Shown: positions 9,319 through 17,334 of the stretch, in pieces
How positions within the stretch are numbered: position 1 is the stretch's first letter
Layout of the letters: the number at the start of each line of letters is the position of its first letter
From: Proteus penneri
GTDB lineage: Bacteria > Pseudomonadota > Gammaproteobacteria > Enterobacterales > Enterobacteriaceae
Direction: 5' to 3'
Assembly (NCBI RefSeq): GCF_003144535.1
Contig: NZ_PHFJ01000006.1
Span: 62,001 to 126,000 of the forward strand
Length of the DNA: 64,000 nucleotides
The notes under the pieces: generated by a model
What the model was told of the DNA's origin: nothing
What the model saw: the letters and a program-made list of their open reading frames with translations, nothing else
Databases searched by the model: none
Translations under genes and position numbers: made by a program

Positions 9319-10422
9319 ATGAGAATTGGAATTGTCACAATACATAAAGCCAATAACTATGGTGCAGTCTTACAAGCAACAGCAACAGGAATTTATTTAA
9401 AAAAATATGGTAGTGTGTTTTATATAAACAATAATGATAGTAAATATTTGCAAGAACAATTAAATTTAATACGGTTTTCTTTTTCTATTAAAGGAATATT
9501 AAGAACATTAAAAGATATTTTGAGGGTTAAGAATCGATATTATTCGCTTAATAAATTCAAAAAACATTTTGAAAAATATTATAATGAATTGGATGTTAAA
9601 AATAATATAAGTGAAATAAAGAAGCTAAATGTTATTGTGTGTGGTAGCGATCAAATTTGGAACCCTCAATGTACTAATGGAAATGATGATATTAATGGAT
9701 ATTATTTTTTAGATTTTGCTGGTGAAGAAACTATTCTGTTTTCTTATGCTAGCAGTGCAGGGTCATACCAATATGATGATAGCCAACTAGCTAAAATAAA
9801 AAGCTACTTGAATAAATTCTCCAAGATAGGTGTACGAGAGATAGATTTATCTAACACACTAAATAAAAAAATAAATGTTAATAGCCAAGTAGTTTTGGAT
9901 CCAACATTATTAATCAGTAAAGAAGATTGGGATAATTTGCCTAGAGAAAAAATAAAAAATTTACCTCAAAAGTATATTTTTGTATACATAATAAATCATA
10001 ATGTAAATACTGACTCTATAATCAAAGAAATCAGCTCTAAATATAATCTTAAGATAGTATCCTTAACCCAAGAAATTTCTCCTAATCATAATGCTGATAT
10101 ATATATTAAAGATGTTGGCCCTTTAAGCCTTATTGAACTTATTCAAAAATCGAATTATGTTGTAACTGATTCATTTCATGGTTGTTGTATATCCATAACA
10201 TACGAAAAGCAATTTTTAGTAATTCATCCAGGAAAGGGGAAAATAAACAGGATATCTAGCTTGTTTGATGCACTTAATATAACTGAAAATAATATTTTAA
10301 ATGAAAAGACGGATATAGAAAATATTAACGATATTGATTATGATATTCTAAATAAAAATCTTATATCATTACGTAGTTCCAGTGTTTCTTTAATCGATGA
10401 AGCAATAGATAGTAAGATATAA
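9319..10422 (+). CDS. Polysaccharide pyruvyl transferase family protein
   Basis: A 367-residue protein of the family that adds ketal-linked pyruvate from phosphoenolpyruvate to sugars of exopolysaccharides. The N-terminus MRIGIVTIHKANNYGAVLQA, CGSDQIWNP at residues 108-116 and TDSFHG at 283-288 are the family hallmarks. It starts six bases after the nitroreductase-like gene and is clearly in the same operon. Some family members have other roles, so pyruvylation of the glycan is likely but not proven. Confidence 0.85.
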   Translation: MRIGIVTIHKANNYGAVLQATATGIYLKKYGSVFYINNNDSKYLQEQLNLIRFSFSIKGILRTLKDILRVKNRYYSLNKFKKHFEKYYNELDVKNNISEIKKLNVIVCGSDQIWNPQCTNGNDDINGYYFLDFAGEETILFSYASSAGSYQYDDSQLAKIKSYLNKFSKIGVREIDLSNTLNKKINVNSQVVLDPTLLISKEDWDNLPREKIKNLPQKYIFVYIINHNVNTDSIIKEISSKYNLKIVSLTQEISPNHNADIYIKDVGPLSLIELIQKSNYVVTDSFHGCCISITYEKQFLVIHPGKGKINRISSLFDALNITENNILNEKTDIENINDIDYDILNKNLISLRSSSVSLIDEAIDSKI

Positions 10423-10439
10423 AAAGGTTATTTTCTTCT

Positions 10440-11249
10440 GTGATAAAAATAATGAGTGATATTACCGTAATTATACCATACTATAATTCAACTGATACAA
10501 TAGAGCGAGCGTTAGACTCGGTTTATTGTCAAACTGTCTCTGCGGCTGCTATTATTATTGTAGATGATAATAGCAGGCATTCTTCATTAGAGTACCTATA
10601 TCAATTAATTAAACGCAAATACGACTTAACTATGATACCCATTGATGTCATTGTACAAGAAAAAAATAATGGACCTGCAAAAGCAAGAAATATAGGTTGG
10701 AATCTTGCAAAAACTAGTTTTATTGCTTTTTTAGATTCTGATGATTCGTGGCATCATAAGAAATTAGAAATCCAATTAAAATATTTTTTAGATGATCCCT
10801 CATTGATAATGTGTGGTCATAAAATGAAAGTTATTACTGCGGATAGTTGTCATCATCTAAATATTGAAGATTTCAATTATAAAACAATTAGCAAAAATTT
10901 GATTTTATCTAAAAATTATTTTCAAACACCTAGTGTAATTATCCGAAATAATATCCAAAATCGATTTCCTGAATATCAGAGATTTAGCGAAGATTACTAC
11001 TTATGGATAGATATTATTTTAGATAATCATAAATCAATATATTTATCTGAACCTTTAGCATTCTGCCATAAACCTTTTTATGGTTCTTCAGGTTTAAGTG
11101 CTAATTTATTGAGTATGGAAAAAAGTGAGCTTAAAAATTATTTAATGTTTTACAAAAAAAATAAAATCAATTTATCCGATCTTGTTTTTTTTAGCACATT
11201 ATCAATATGTAAATTTTTAGTACGATTAATAAAAACAAGGTTGAAGTAA
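10440..11249 (+). CDS. Family 2 glycosyltransferase
   Basis: A GT-A fold inverting glycosyltransferase of about 269 residues. It has the N-terminal ITVIIPYYNSTDTIERALDSV strand, a DSDD metal/nucleotide-sugar motif at residues 99-102 and a downstream SEDYYLW acceptor-side motif. The start is uncertain: GTG 10440 or ATG 10452 (MSDITVII). AAAAGG at 10422-10427 is closer to the GTG. It would add one sugar to the lipid-linked repeat unit at the cytoplasmic face. Donor and linkage cannot be told. Confidence 0.88.
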   Translation: MIKIMSDITVIIPYYNSTDTIERALDSVYCQTVSAAAIIIVDDNSRHSSLEYLYQLIKRKYDLTMIPIDVIVQEKNNGPAKARNIGWNLAKTSFIAFLDSDDSWHHKKLEIQLKYFLDDPSLIMCGHKMKVITADSCHHLNIEDFNYKTISKNLILSKNYFQTPSVIIRNNIQNRFPEYQRFSEDYYLWIDIILDNHKSIYLSEPLAFCHKPFYGSSGLSANLLSMEKSELKNYLMFYKKNKINLSDLVFFSTLSICKFLVRLIKTRLK

Positions 11250-12236
11250 ATGCCTAAGCATTCCTTTCACCAAAAATTGATATTTCTCTTGGCAATAATT
11301 ATTGCTACAGTCCCATTTTATTACCTAAAACCATTTCAAGATTCTCTAATTTATTGGGAACAAGCCAAATTAATTTGGAGTGATGGTATTATTACAACCA
11401 TAGAGGAAATTTATAAACAAACTAACAAAGTAGAACCTTTAATACTGATTACTTTTTATCTTGAGGGATTATTGGGATTAACTGATTCAGGTCTGTTTAT
11501 ATTTTCAAATATTCTAATTTGTAATATATTGATTATAATAAGCGCAATTAAAATTTTAAAATTAAACAATTTGACTTTTAAGGTACATTTTGTTTTATTA
11601 ATTTTAATTAGTTATCTAATTATATCTAATACTCTATATATTTGGAGGAGTATATATGCTATTTGCTTTCTGGTTCTATGTATTACAAACGATAAGTTAA
11701 AGTATAAAATATTTTTTTTTGTACTCTCAGTTTTATCCCATAAATCTATTATTTTGTTCTGTTTTATTTATTTTGTTCTATGTAAAATTCCTAATAAAAG
11801 CAAAAAAAATATACTAGCTTATTCTGGTGTAATAGGTTTATCCTTATACTTTATAATAAATGAATTTATGTTTTTATCATATTTCATTTCTGGTGATGTT
11901 TCTGTTTTTTTCAGCTCAGGACAAGATACATTAATCCGAATATTTATTAATATATACTGCGTGTTAATATTGTTGTTGATTGTTTCAAAAAATAACACTC
12001 ATTATAATCTCGTAAATTTTAGTATATTTTTGCTTGTTATTTCACTATTTTTAAATTTTAACTGGCAAATAATGTGTAGAATTTCAGCTCCAGCATTAAT
12101 ACTAACTCCAATTCTAGCATTGAGTACTATGCCTGGTAAGCAAAAAAAAATTATAATTTATTCAGCCTTATTTGTAAGCCTAATACCGGCATTTCGTATA
12201 TTTTATTTAATTATATTTGACACGTATCCAAACTAA
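11250..12236 (+). CDS. EpsG/Wzy-like polysaccharide polymerase
   Basis: A 328-residue multi-pass membrane protein. It opens with a membrane segment, then a periplasmic stretch with FQDSLIYWEQAKLIW, and later YIWRSIYAICFLVL and SVLSHKSIILF. The arginine and histidine placement (WRS.., HKS) resembles EpsG-family polymerases. The start codon directly abuts the preceding stop (TAAATG). With the flippase it would complete a Wzx/Wzy pathway. Polymerase sequences are very divergent, so the call leans partly on context. Confidence 0.75.
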   Translation: MPKHSFHQKLIFLLAIIIATVPFYYLKPFQDSLIYWEQAKLIWSDGIITTIEEIYKQTNKVEPLILITFYLEGLLGLTDSGLFIFSNILICNILIIISAIKILKLNNLTFKVHFVLLILISYLIISNTLYIWRSIYAICFLVLCITNDKLKYKIFFFVLSVLSHKSIILFCFIYFVLCKIPNKSKKNILAYSGVIGLSLYFIINEFMFLSYFISGDVSVFFSSGQDTLIRIFINIYCVLILLLIVSKNNTHYNLVNFSIFLLVISLFLNFNWQIMCRISAPALILTPILALSTMPGKQKKIIIYSALFVSLIPAFRIFYLIIFDTYPN

Positions 12237-12239
12237 ACT

Positions 12240-13379
12240 ATGAAAAAAATTGCTCATGTTCAATTACTACCTCTTTTAAGTGGTGCTCAAAGAGTTAGCT
12301 TAGATGAATTACAAAGACTCCCTAATGATAAATTTGATAAGTATCTAATCTGTTGTCAAACAGGACCTTTAACTATAGAGGCGGAAAAACTAGGAATCAA
12401 ATGTATAATAATTGATTCTTTAACCAGAGAGATATCACCAATTAAAGATCTAAAATCCTTAATTCATTTAATAAAAATCATTAAAAATTATCGATTTGAT
12501 ATTATTCACACCCATTCATCTAAAACGGGGGTAATAGGGCGTTTAGCTGGATTTATATCAAAAACCCCACTGATTATCCATACGGTTCACGGGTATTCTT
12601 TTCCCGCAGCTAAAAATAAAATTCAATATATAATCTATTATATTATGGAAAGAATCGGTTCGATGTGTGGTAATAAATTAATTTGTCTTCATGAAACAGA
12701 TAAAGAGATTGCAATCCAAAAATTAAAAGTAAAGTCTAATGATATTTATATAATTCCGAATGGTGTTGATGTGAAAAAATATACTCCACCATCAATTGAA
12801 AATAAGCAGCTATATCGTCAATCACTAAACTTATCAAAAGATGATATTGTTATAGGTATGACCGGACGTCTTTGGCTACAAAAAAACCCCATATTTCTTT
12901 TGGAAAATATGCTACCTTTGCTTATAGAGAATAAAAATATTAAAATTTTATTTGTCGGTGACGGTGAGTTAAAAAAAGAATTGGAAAAGTTCATAAATAT
13001 TTATGATTTAAATAAACAAGTATATCTATTGGGTTGGAGAAATGATATAGACCGTATTCTTCAATCTATTGACATATTTACGCTTCCATCTAAGTGGGAA
13101 GGTATGCCTTTAGCTATTTTAGAAGCACAGAGTTCAGGGTTGCCGTGTATTGTTTCAAATATCACAGGAAATAATAATTTAGTATCTAACAATATTGATG
13201 GATTTATATTTAATTTAGAACCTAATAGTGAAGAGTTTAGAGATAAAATAAAAAAATTAATCTATAATAAAGAATTAAGAATAAAGTTAGGTATAAAATC
13301 AAGAGAAAAGGTTATACTGCATCATTCTATTGAACAGAGAATACAAAAGATTGAAATGATTTATGATGAGCTGGCTTAA
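12240..13379 (+). CDS. Family 4 glycosyltransferase
   Basis: A GT-B retaining glycosyltransferase of 379 residues, the last gene of the polysaccharide operon. It has an N-terminal acceptor domain (HVQLLPLLSGAQRVSLDEL), IIHTHSSKTGVIGRLAG near residues 83-98, IIPNGVDVKKY before the second domain and the E-x7-E motif at E287/E295 (WEGMPLAILEAQSSG). It begins three bases after the polymerase stop. Specificity is unknown. The gene ends 48 bases before the IS boundary, so any further operon genes may have been removed by the insertion. Confidence 0.9.
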   Translation: MKKIAHVQLLPLLSGAQRVSLDELQRLPNDKFDKYLICCQTGPLTIEAEKLGIKCIIIDSLTREISPIKDLKSLIHLIKIIKNYRFDIIHTHSSKTGVIGRLAGFISKTPLIIHTVHGYSFPAAKNKIQYIIYYIMERIGSMCGNKLICLHETDKEIAIQKLKVKSNDIYIIPNGVDVKKYTPPSIENKQLYRQSLNLSKDDIVIGMTGRLWLQKNPIFLLENMLPLLIENKNIKILFVGDGELKKELEKFINIYDLNKQVYLLGWRNDIDRILQSIDIFTLPSKWEGMPLAILEAQSSGLPCIVSNITGNNNLVSNNIDGFIFNLEPNSEEFRDKIKKLIYNKELRIKLGIKSREKVILHHSIEQRIQKIEMIYDELA

Positions 13380-13440
13380 AAACTTTTGCTTCATTTCTAT
13401 TGTGTAATAAATTGATAAATATGATATTGTCCACTTCTCA

Positions 13441-14286
13441 TTAATTGAGACACGTTAAATTAGAGTTTTCTAACTGTTTTCTGTATGCATCCGGCGGGAG
13501 ATGATTTAAACTTTCATGAGTGCGGTTCTGATTATGATCTTGTTGCCAAAACCACACCATTTCTCGCACCTGACTTAATGATTCAAATAAATAGGCATTT
13601 AAAAATTCACGGCGAAATGAGCCATTAAATCGTTCAATAAAGCTATTTTGCTGTGGCTTGCCGGGTTGAATATGGCAAAGCTCAACGTGGTGAGTTTCAC
13701 AGTAATTCAATAAATCAATCGAGATTAGCTCAGGCCCATTATCCAGGCGTATCTGTTTTGGCGACCCCCTTTCTGTTCTTAAGCGTTCGAGTACCCTAAT
13801 GACGCGCTCGGCGGGCAATGATGTATCAACTTCAATTGCCAAACATTCACGCGTTCCTTCATCAATAATATTGAGTGTTCTGAAACGCTTACCACAATAT
13901 AAACTGTCGTGCATGAACTCTAATGCCCATTGAATATTCGGGACATTTTCAATTTTTAATGGTCTTTTTTCGCGCTTCGGAAGCATTTTTTTAACCCGTC
14001 GCTTCAAGTTCAGCCCTAGTCGACAGTAAACGCGATAAACTCGTTTATGATTAAACGGATAGCCTTGAAATCTCAGCCGGAAATAGCATTTCCAGAAACC
14101 TGTTTGAGGTGATTTAGTTAACACAGTTTGGATAGCATCAATAACGATTTTATCCTTCTCGCGCCAATTTTGAGTCTTCCGATAAAACGTAGATCGAGGC
14201 AATGACGAGAGCAGACAAGCCTTAATGACTGATAACCCTGCCTCGTTTAAAGCCTGAGCACAGGACTTTTTCTCAGTCATCACCAA
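13441..14286 (-). CDS. IS3-family transposase OrfB (DDE integrase domain)
   Basis: A 281-residue catalytic subunit, made mainly as an OrfAB fusion by -1 frameshifting. It has an HTH-like N-terminal region and then the retroviral-integrase fold with the acidic triad D in FMHDSL, D in RLDNGPE and E in SFIERFNG. The frame is open from TTG 14286, and the frameshift product enters it through GLVMTEKK. It is intact, so the element may still be active. Confidence 0.92.
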   Translation of the reverse strand: MVMTEKKSCAQALNEAGLSVIKACLLSSLPRSTFYRKTQNWREKDKIVIDAIQTVLTKSPQTGFWKCYFRLRFQGYPFNHKRVYRVYCRLGLNLKRRVKKMLPKREKRPLKIENVPNIQWALEFMHDSLYCGKRFRTLNIIDEGTRECLAIEVDTSLPAERVIRVLERLRTERGSPKQIRLDNGPELISIDLLNYCETHHVELCHIQPGKPQQNSFIERFNGSFRREFLNAYLFESLSQVREMVWFWQQDHNQNRTHESLNHLPPDAYRKQLENSNLTCLN

Positions 14287-14549
14287 CCCTTTTTTGCAAA
14301 AAGCTCCTTCATGGCATGATTTTCAAGGCTGACTTCTGCAAATAGCTTTTTCAGTTTCGCATTTTCATCTTCAAGCTCTTTTAATCGTTTAACATCATTG
14401 GGTTCCATCCCACCATACTTTGATTTCCAATTATAATAAGTGGCATTACTGATCCCATTTTGGCGACAAATATCTTCCACTTTCATCCCAGAATCAGCGA
14501 GTTTCAAAATATTAACGATTTGAGTTTCAGTAAAACGGGCTTTTTTCAT
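14280..14549 (-). CDS. IS3-family transposase OrfA (helix-turn-helix, leucine zipper)
   Basis: An 89-residue DNA-binding protein, MKKARFTETQIVNILKLAD, followed by a helix-turn-helix (VEDICRQNGISNATYYNWKSKYGG) and a heptad region ending in KELFAKKGW. The family uses it to bind the terminal repeats. It overlaps orfB, and the shift site A AAA AAG (14289-14295) lies eight codons or fewer before its stop. Confidence 0.92.
   Translation of the reverse strand: MKKARFTETQIVNILKLADSGMKVEDICRQNGISNATYYNWKSKYGGMEPNDVKRLKELEDENAKLKKLFAEVSLENHAMKELFAKKGW
14289..14295 (-). promoter_or_regulatory. Programmed -1 frameshift heptamer of the IS
   Basis: On the minus strand the reading phase is GCA AAA AAG, giving the slippery A-AAA-AAG. 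A -1 slip leads straight into the orfB frame. This is the standard route to the OrfAB transposase in IS3 elements. Confidence 0.85.
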
Positions 14550-14616
14550 GATGACCTCTACAAATTAAAGGGCAGAAAATCTAATTATAGCTGTCTTATT
14601 TTAGGGGAAGTGGACA

Positions 14617-15723
14617 GTGGCTCATCTGCCGTTTTATTGCATCCTTCGACCATAGCCCTGACTCAATCAACGAACTACATGCCATCGTTCTAAACCCATG
14701 ACCACAGACTTCCGTCTTTGTATCATAACCCATCACTCGTAATGCGTTGTTAACCGTGTTCTCACTCATTGGTTTTCTAGGATTATGATCGCCGATAAAG
14801 ATCAGCTCGTGGTTACCGCTGAATTGATAAATCTGTTTTAAGATCTCAATCGCTTGTCGGCTTAAAGGCACTAAGTGAGTAGTACGCATTTTTGATCCGC
14901 GATGAGAGTGCTTAACCCCTTCTATCGCTTCGCGTTCAGCAGGGATCGTCCACATGGCATTTTCAAAATCAATTTCATCCCAACGGGCGAAGCGTAGTTC
15001 ACTGGAACGAATGAAGACTAACAAGGTGAGTTTGACTGCAAGTTTAGTTAAAGGCCTTCCCTTATAATCACCGATGCGTTGTAAGAACTCAGGTAGACGT
15101 TTAAGCTCTAAGGCTGCTCTATGGACTCGTTTACCAGTAGCAACTGCGCCAGCCATATCTTGGGCTGGGTTATAGTCGATTAAACCACTTTGTACTGCAT
15201 AGCGCATGATGGCTGTTACACGCTGTTGTAAACGTGCCACAACCTAAAGACGTCCAGACATCTCTACGGCTTTAATCGGTTCGAGGAGATCGCGTGTTTT
15301 CAATTCGGCAATATTGCGTTTACCAATAGCAACAAAGATATTGTCCTCTAGACTTTTAAGGACTCGATGGCTATGCCCTTCAGACCACTTCTTATTGGTT
15401 TCATGCCAATCACGAGCAACCTTCTCAAAGGTGTTAAATTCCTTTTGCTGCTCTTCTTCCACTTCTTTGCGTTTTTCGCTAGGATCAAAACCATTAGCAA
15501 TTAACTTTCTGGCTGCATCTCTTTTCTCTCTGGCTTCTGCGAGTGAGATTTCAGGATAGATACCCAGAGCTAACATTTTTTGCTTACCGCCAAAGCGATA
15601 CTGTAAACGCCAATATTTTGAGCCGTTGGTATGTACCATCAAGTCCATACCATCACCATCAGTCAATTTATACGATTTATCCAAAGGCTTGGCAGCCCTG
15701 ACTTTAGCATCAGTAAGAGCCAT
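14617..15723 (-). pseudogene. P4-type tyrosine integrase, broken by an internal stop and by the IS
   Basis: The N-terminal part (MALTDAKVRAAKPLDKSYKL..) and the catalytic domain (IRSSELRFARW with the first Arg, VCGHGFRTMACSSL with the His and second Arg) are in one frame. They are interrupted by TAG at 15244-15246, where relatives known to me read Glu after SGRL, so a GAG to TAG change is likely. The frame ends at RQMSH exactly where the IS begins (14616/14617). This removes the last 40 or so residues, including the nucleophilic tyrosine. The gene reads away from tRNA-Leu, as usual for an island integrase. It should be inactive. Confidence 0.92.
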
Positions 15724-15768
15724 GATTTATCTCCTTCTGTTGGTACAAACTATTATCGAATCGAGAGA

Positions 15769-15789
15769 TACCAACACATATACCAACAG
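15769..15789. repeat. Integrase arm-type repeat, right end
   Basis: Two TACCAACA motifs separated by five bases, matching 5831-5851. A third copy in opposite orientation (TGTTGGTA) lies at 15739-15746 just before the integrase start. Confidence 0.6.
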
Positions 15790-15838
15790 TAGGCACTTGA
15801 TGTGGGTTGACCTTAGTATACTTGGGAAGACTGAAAAG

Positions 15839-15931
15839 TGGGGAAAAGCCTTGTAAAACTGGGATTTCAGGTACAAAAAAAGACGTCCGTTGACGTCCAT
15901 TGATGTTCTTATGGTGCCGAAGGCCGGACTC
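15839..15931. repeat. Proximal att region: tRNA-Leu 3' end and its flank
   Basis: This is the intact partner of the repeat at 5681-5776. It covers the last bases of the tRNA gene plus about 75 bases towards the integrase. Confidence 0.8.
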
Positions 15932-15996
15932 GAACCGGCACACCCGAAGGCGGTTGATTTTGAATCAACTGCGTCTACCAATTTCGCCACTCCGGC
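15912..15996 (-). tRNA. leuX: tRNA-Leu (anticodon CAA)
   Basis: The minus strand gives an 85-base class II tRNA. The acceptor GCCGGAG pairs with CTTCGGC (one G-U), followed by A and an encoded CCA. The anticodon stem GTTGA/TCAAC encloses TTCAAAA, so the anticodon is CAA. There is a long variable arm, and the T-arm carries GGTTCGAGTCC. It corresponds to E. coli leuX, a well-known integration hot spot; here its 3' end faces the island. Confidence 0.95.
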
Positions 15997-17120
15997 ACTG
16001 AAGTGTGTCTGGAAAACCCGCCCATTATACTTGCGTGAAGAACACTCGCAACAATTATTGTTTGTTTTCAGTTTGATTGGCGAAAAAAAGTGCATTTAAG
16101 GTTTGTTACTATCATAAAACACAACTTATAGTTTACATCAGAGTATCTATCGTTAATGCTTTAATCATGTTGTATTGATAGATCACTTGTTTTGTGTCTG
16201 AATTTATTCGTTATCTTATTTTTACTTTTTTCTTATCTTTTTTTCTTATCTTTTTTCTTTTAAAGATTACATCATCATAATATAAATTTATTAAAACTAA
16301 CTTATTCAATCGATATATTTTAAAATATATAGCGATAAATAAAAAAAGGATCAAAACTTGGGTTAGTGTTTTGATCCGACAGTACTGCTAATAGAGGGCT
16401 TAGTTTTATTTTAATGACTATAAGTTATTTTTATAGCGTCACTGCCCTTTTCTTCCCTGGTGTGAGGAAGAAAGTAGTTATGTTTTATTAATATAATGTA
16501 CTTATTTACTGCTATTTTACTGCTATAACGAAGGTACTATTCTTTAATATAATGGTGTTGAAAGATTACTATTAATATATAACTTACTTATTATTGAAGA
16601 GGCTCATTTTATATATGCCTTCTTATTGCTTCACTCTATTATCGCTGTGTTATCTTTGCTCTGTAACGCTTATATTCTCAGTCTCTCAACTTGATGAAGC
16701 TATAATAAGTTTAATTGTACAATCCCACAATCAGTAAATTATTACAAAATATGACACACTCTTATATTACTTTTATAAACACCCAAAAAACAAATCAAAC
16801 CAAGATATAATAAAGAATAATAAACTATAAAATATCGACAACCAAGATTATAATACCATTCATTAACATTTTCTTGATATACACTTCCTAACTTAATAAT
16901 AAAGGAAAGCTAATGAGATGATTAAAAACAAGGGTAAATTGAGGAAAAATGTAACTTAACGGTAATACTTACCTCATTTTTAGAGGATAAATATAAGGAA
17001 AATGTCTTTTTATGATGCAATTTTTCTTCACTATCTTTTTCTTAGAGACAATTTGACACATTTAATGCCAACTTTTTGATAACTGGCTCTTGCACTGATA
17101 GACATTCTTATTTCTGATAA
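15997..17120. other. Long AT-rich gap between tRNA-Leu and a small-protein gene
   Basis: More than 1.1 kb without a convincing gene. It contains poly-pyrimidine runs near 16225-16260 and a strong minus-strand terminator-like hairpin (16349-16378). No ORF with a ribosome site and codon structure was found. It could hide a small RNA on the minus strand. Confidence 0.5.
16342..16378 (-). terminator. Strong intrinsic terminator on the minus strand with no known gene upstream
   Basis: On the minus strand GGATCAAAAC, a ten-base loop, GTTTTGATCC and then seven T residues form a perfect 10-bp stem with a U-tract. The plus strand lacks the T-run. No protein gene reads into it from the right, which suggests an unannotated minus-strand transcript of up to a few hundred bases. 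Confidence 0.7.
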
Positions 17121-17126
17121 TATAAT
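17099..17126 (+). promoter_or_regulatory. Sigma-70 promoter for the 27-residue protein gene
   Basis: TAGACA (17099-17104) and TATAAT (17121-17126) are 16 bases apart, one mismatch in total to consensus. They lie about 37 bases before the small ORF. Confidence 0.65.
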
Positions 17127-17162
17127 CAAAATTTGGTTTAAATCTGATTAGAAGGCGGTGTT

Positions 17163-17246
17163 ATGGGCATTGTTGGCTGGATTATTACAGGCATATTTGT
17201 TGGTATTATCTTAGGTGCCGTATTAAAAATGATAAAGAAAAAATAG
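17163..17246 (+). CDS. Small single-pass membrane protein, 27 residues
   Basis: ATG 17163 follows GAAGGCGG at a good distance and has its own promoter. The product is one glycine-rich hydrophobic helix (MGIVGWIITGIFVGIILGAV) followed by a short basic tail ending in KKK. The start resembles the beginning of YeaQ/YmgE-type membrane proteins, but it is far shorter. The positive tail predicts a cytoplasmic C-terminus. Function unknown; stress-linked small membrane proteins and type I toxins look similar. Confidence 0.6.
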   Translation: MGIVGWIITGIFVGIILGAVLKMIKKK

Positions 17247-17334
17247 CGCGATAAGAAAGGCACCAATTTAAAACATAAATCATTTTATGTTTATCGCATT
17301 CCTTTCACTTCACTGACTTCTGTTGAAAGTAAAA

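Larger units (their letters stand above)
13428..14616 (-). mobile_element. Complete IS3-family insertion sequence (about 1.19 kb)
   Basis: It is bounded by imperfect 25-base terminal inverted repeats at 13428-13452 and 14592-14616; both begin TGTCCACTTC and end AGACA. It encodes orfA and orfB with a programmed frameshift between them. The flanks (TAT on the left, GTG on the right) show no 3-4 base target duplication, so a deletion or recombination next to one end is likely. On the right it cuts the integrase gene. Confidence 0.9.
5754..15915. mobile_element. Genomic island inserted at the 3' end of tRNA-Leu(CAA)
   Basis: About 10.2 kb lies between the tRNA 3' end and its partial duplicate. 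It has a P4-like integrase reading away from the tRNA at the right end and tandem TACCAACA arm-type repeats at both ends (5831-5851 and 15769-15789). The cargo is an AT-rich surface-polysaccharide operon, an orphan membrane gene and an IS3-family element. The integrase is broken, so the island is probably fixed unless helped in trans. Confidence 0.8.

Noticed and set aside
15727-16095. ORFs on both strands across the tRNA-Leu gene
   Set aside because: They read through the tRNA and the att repeat.
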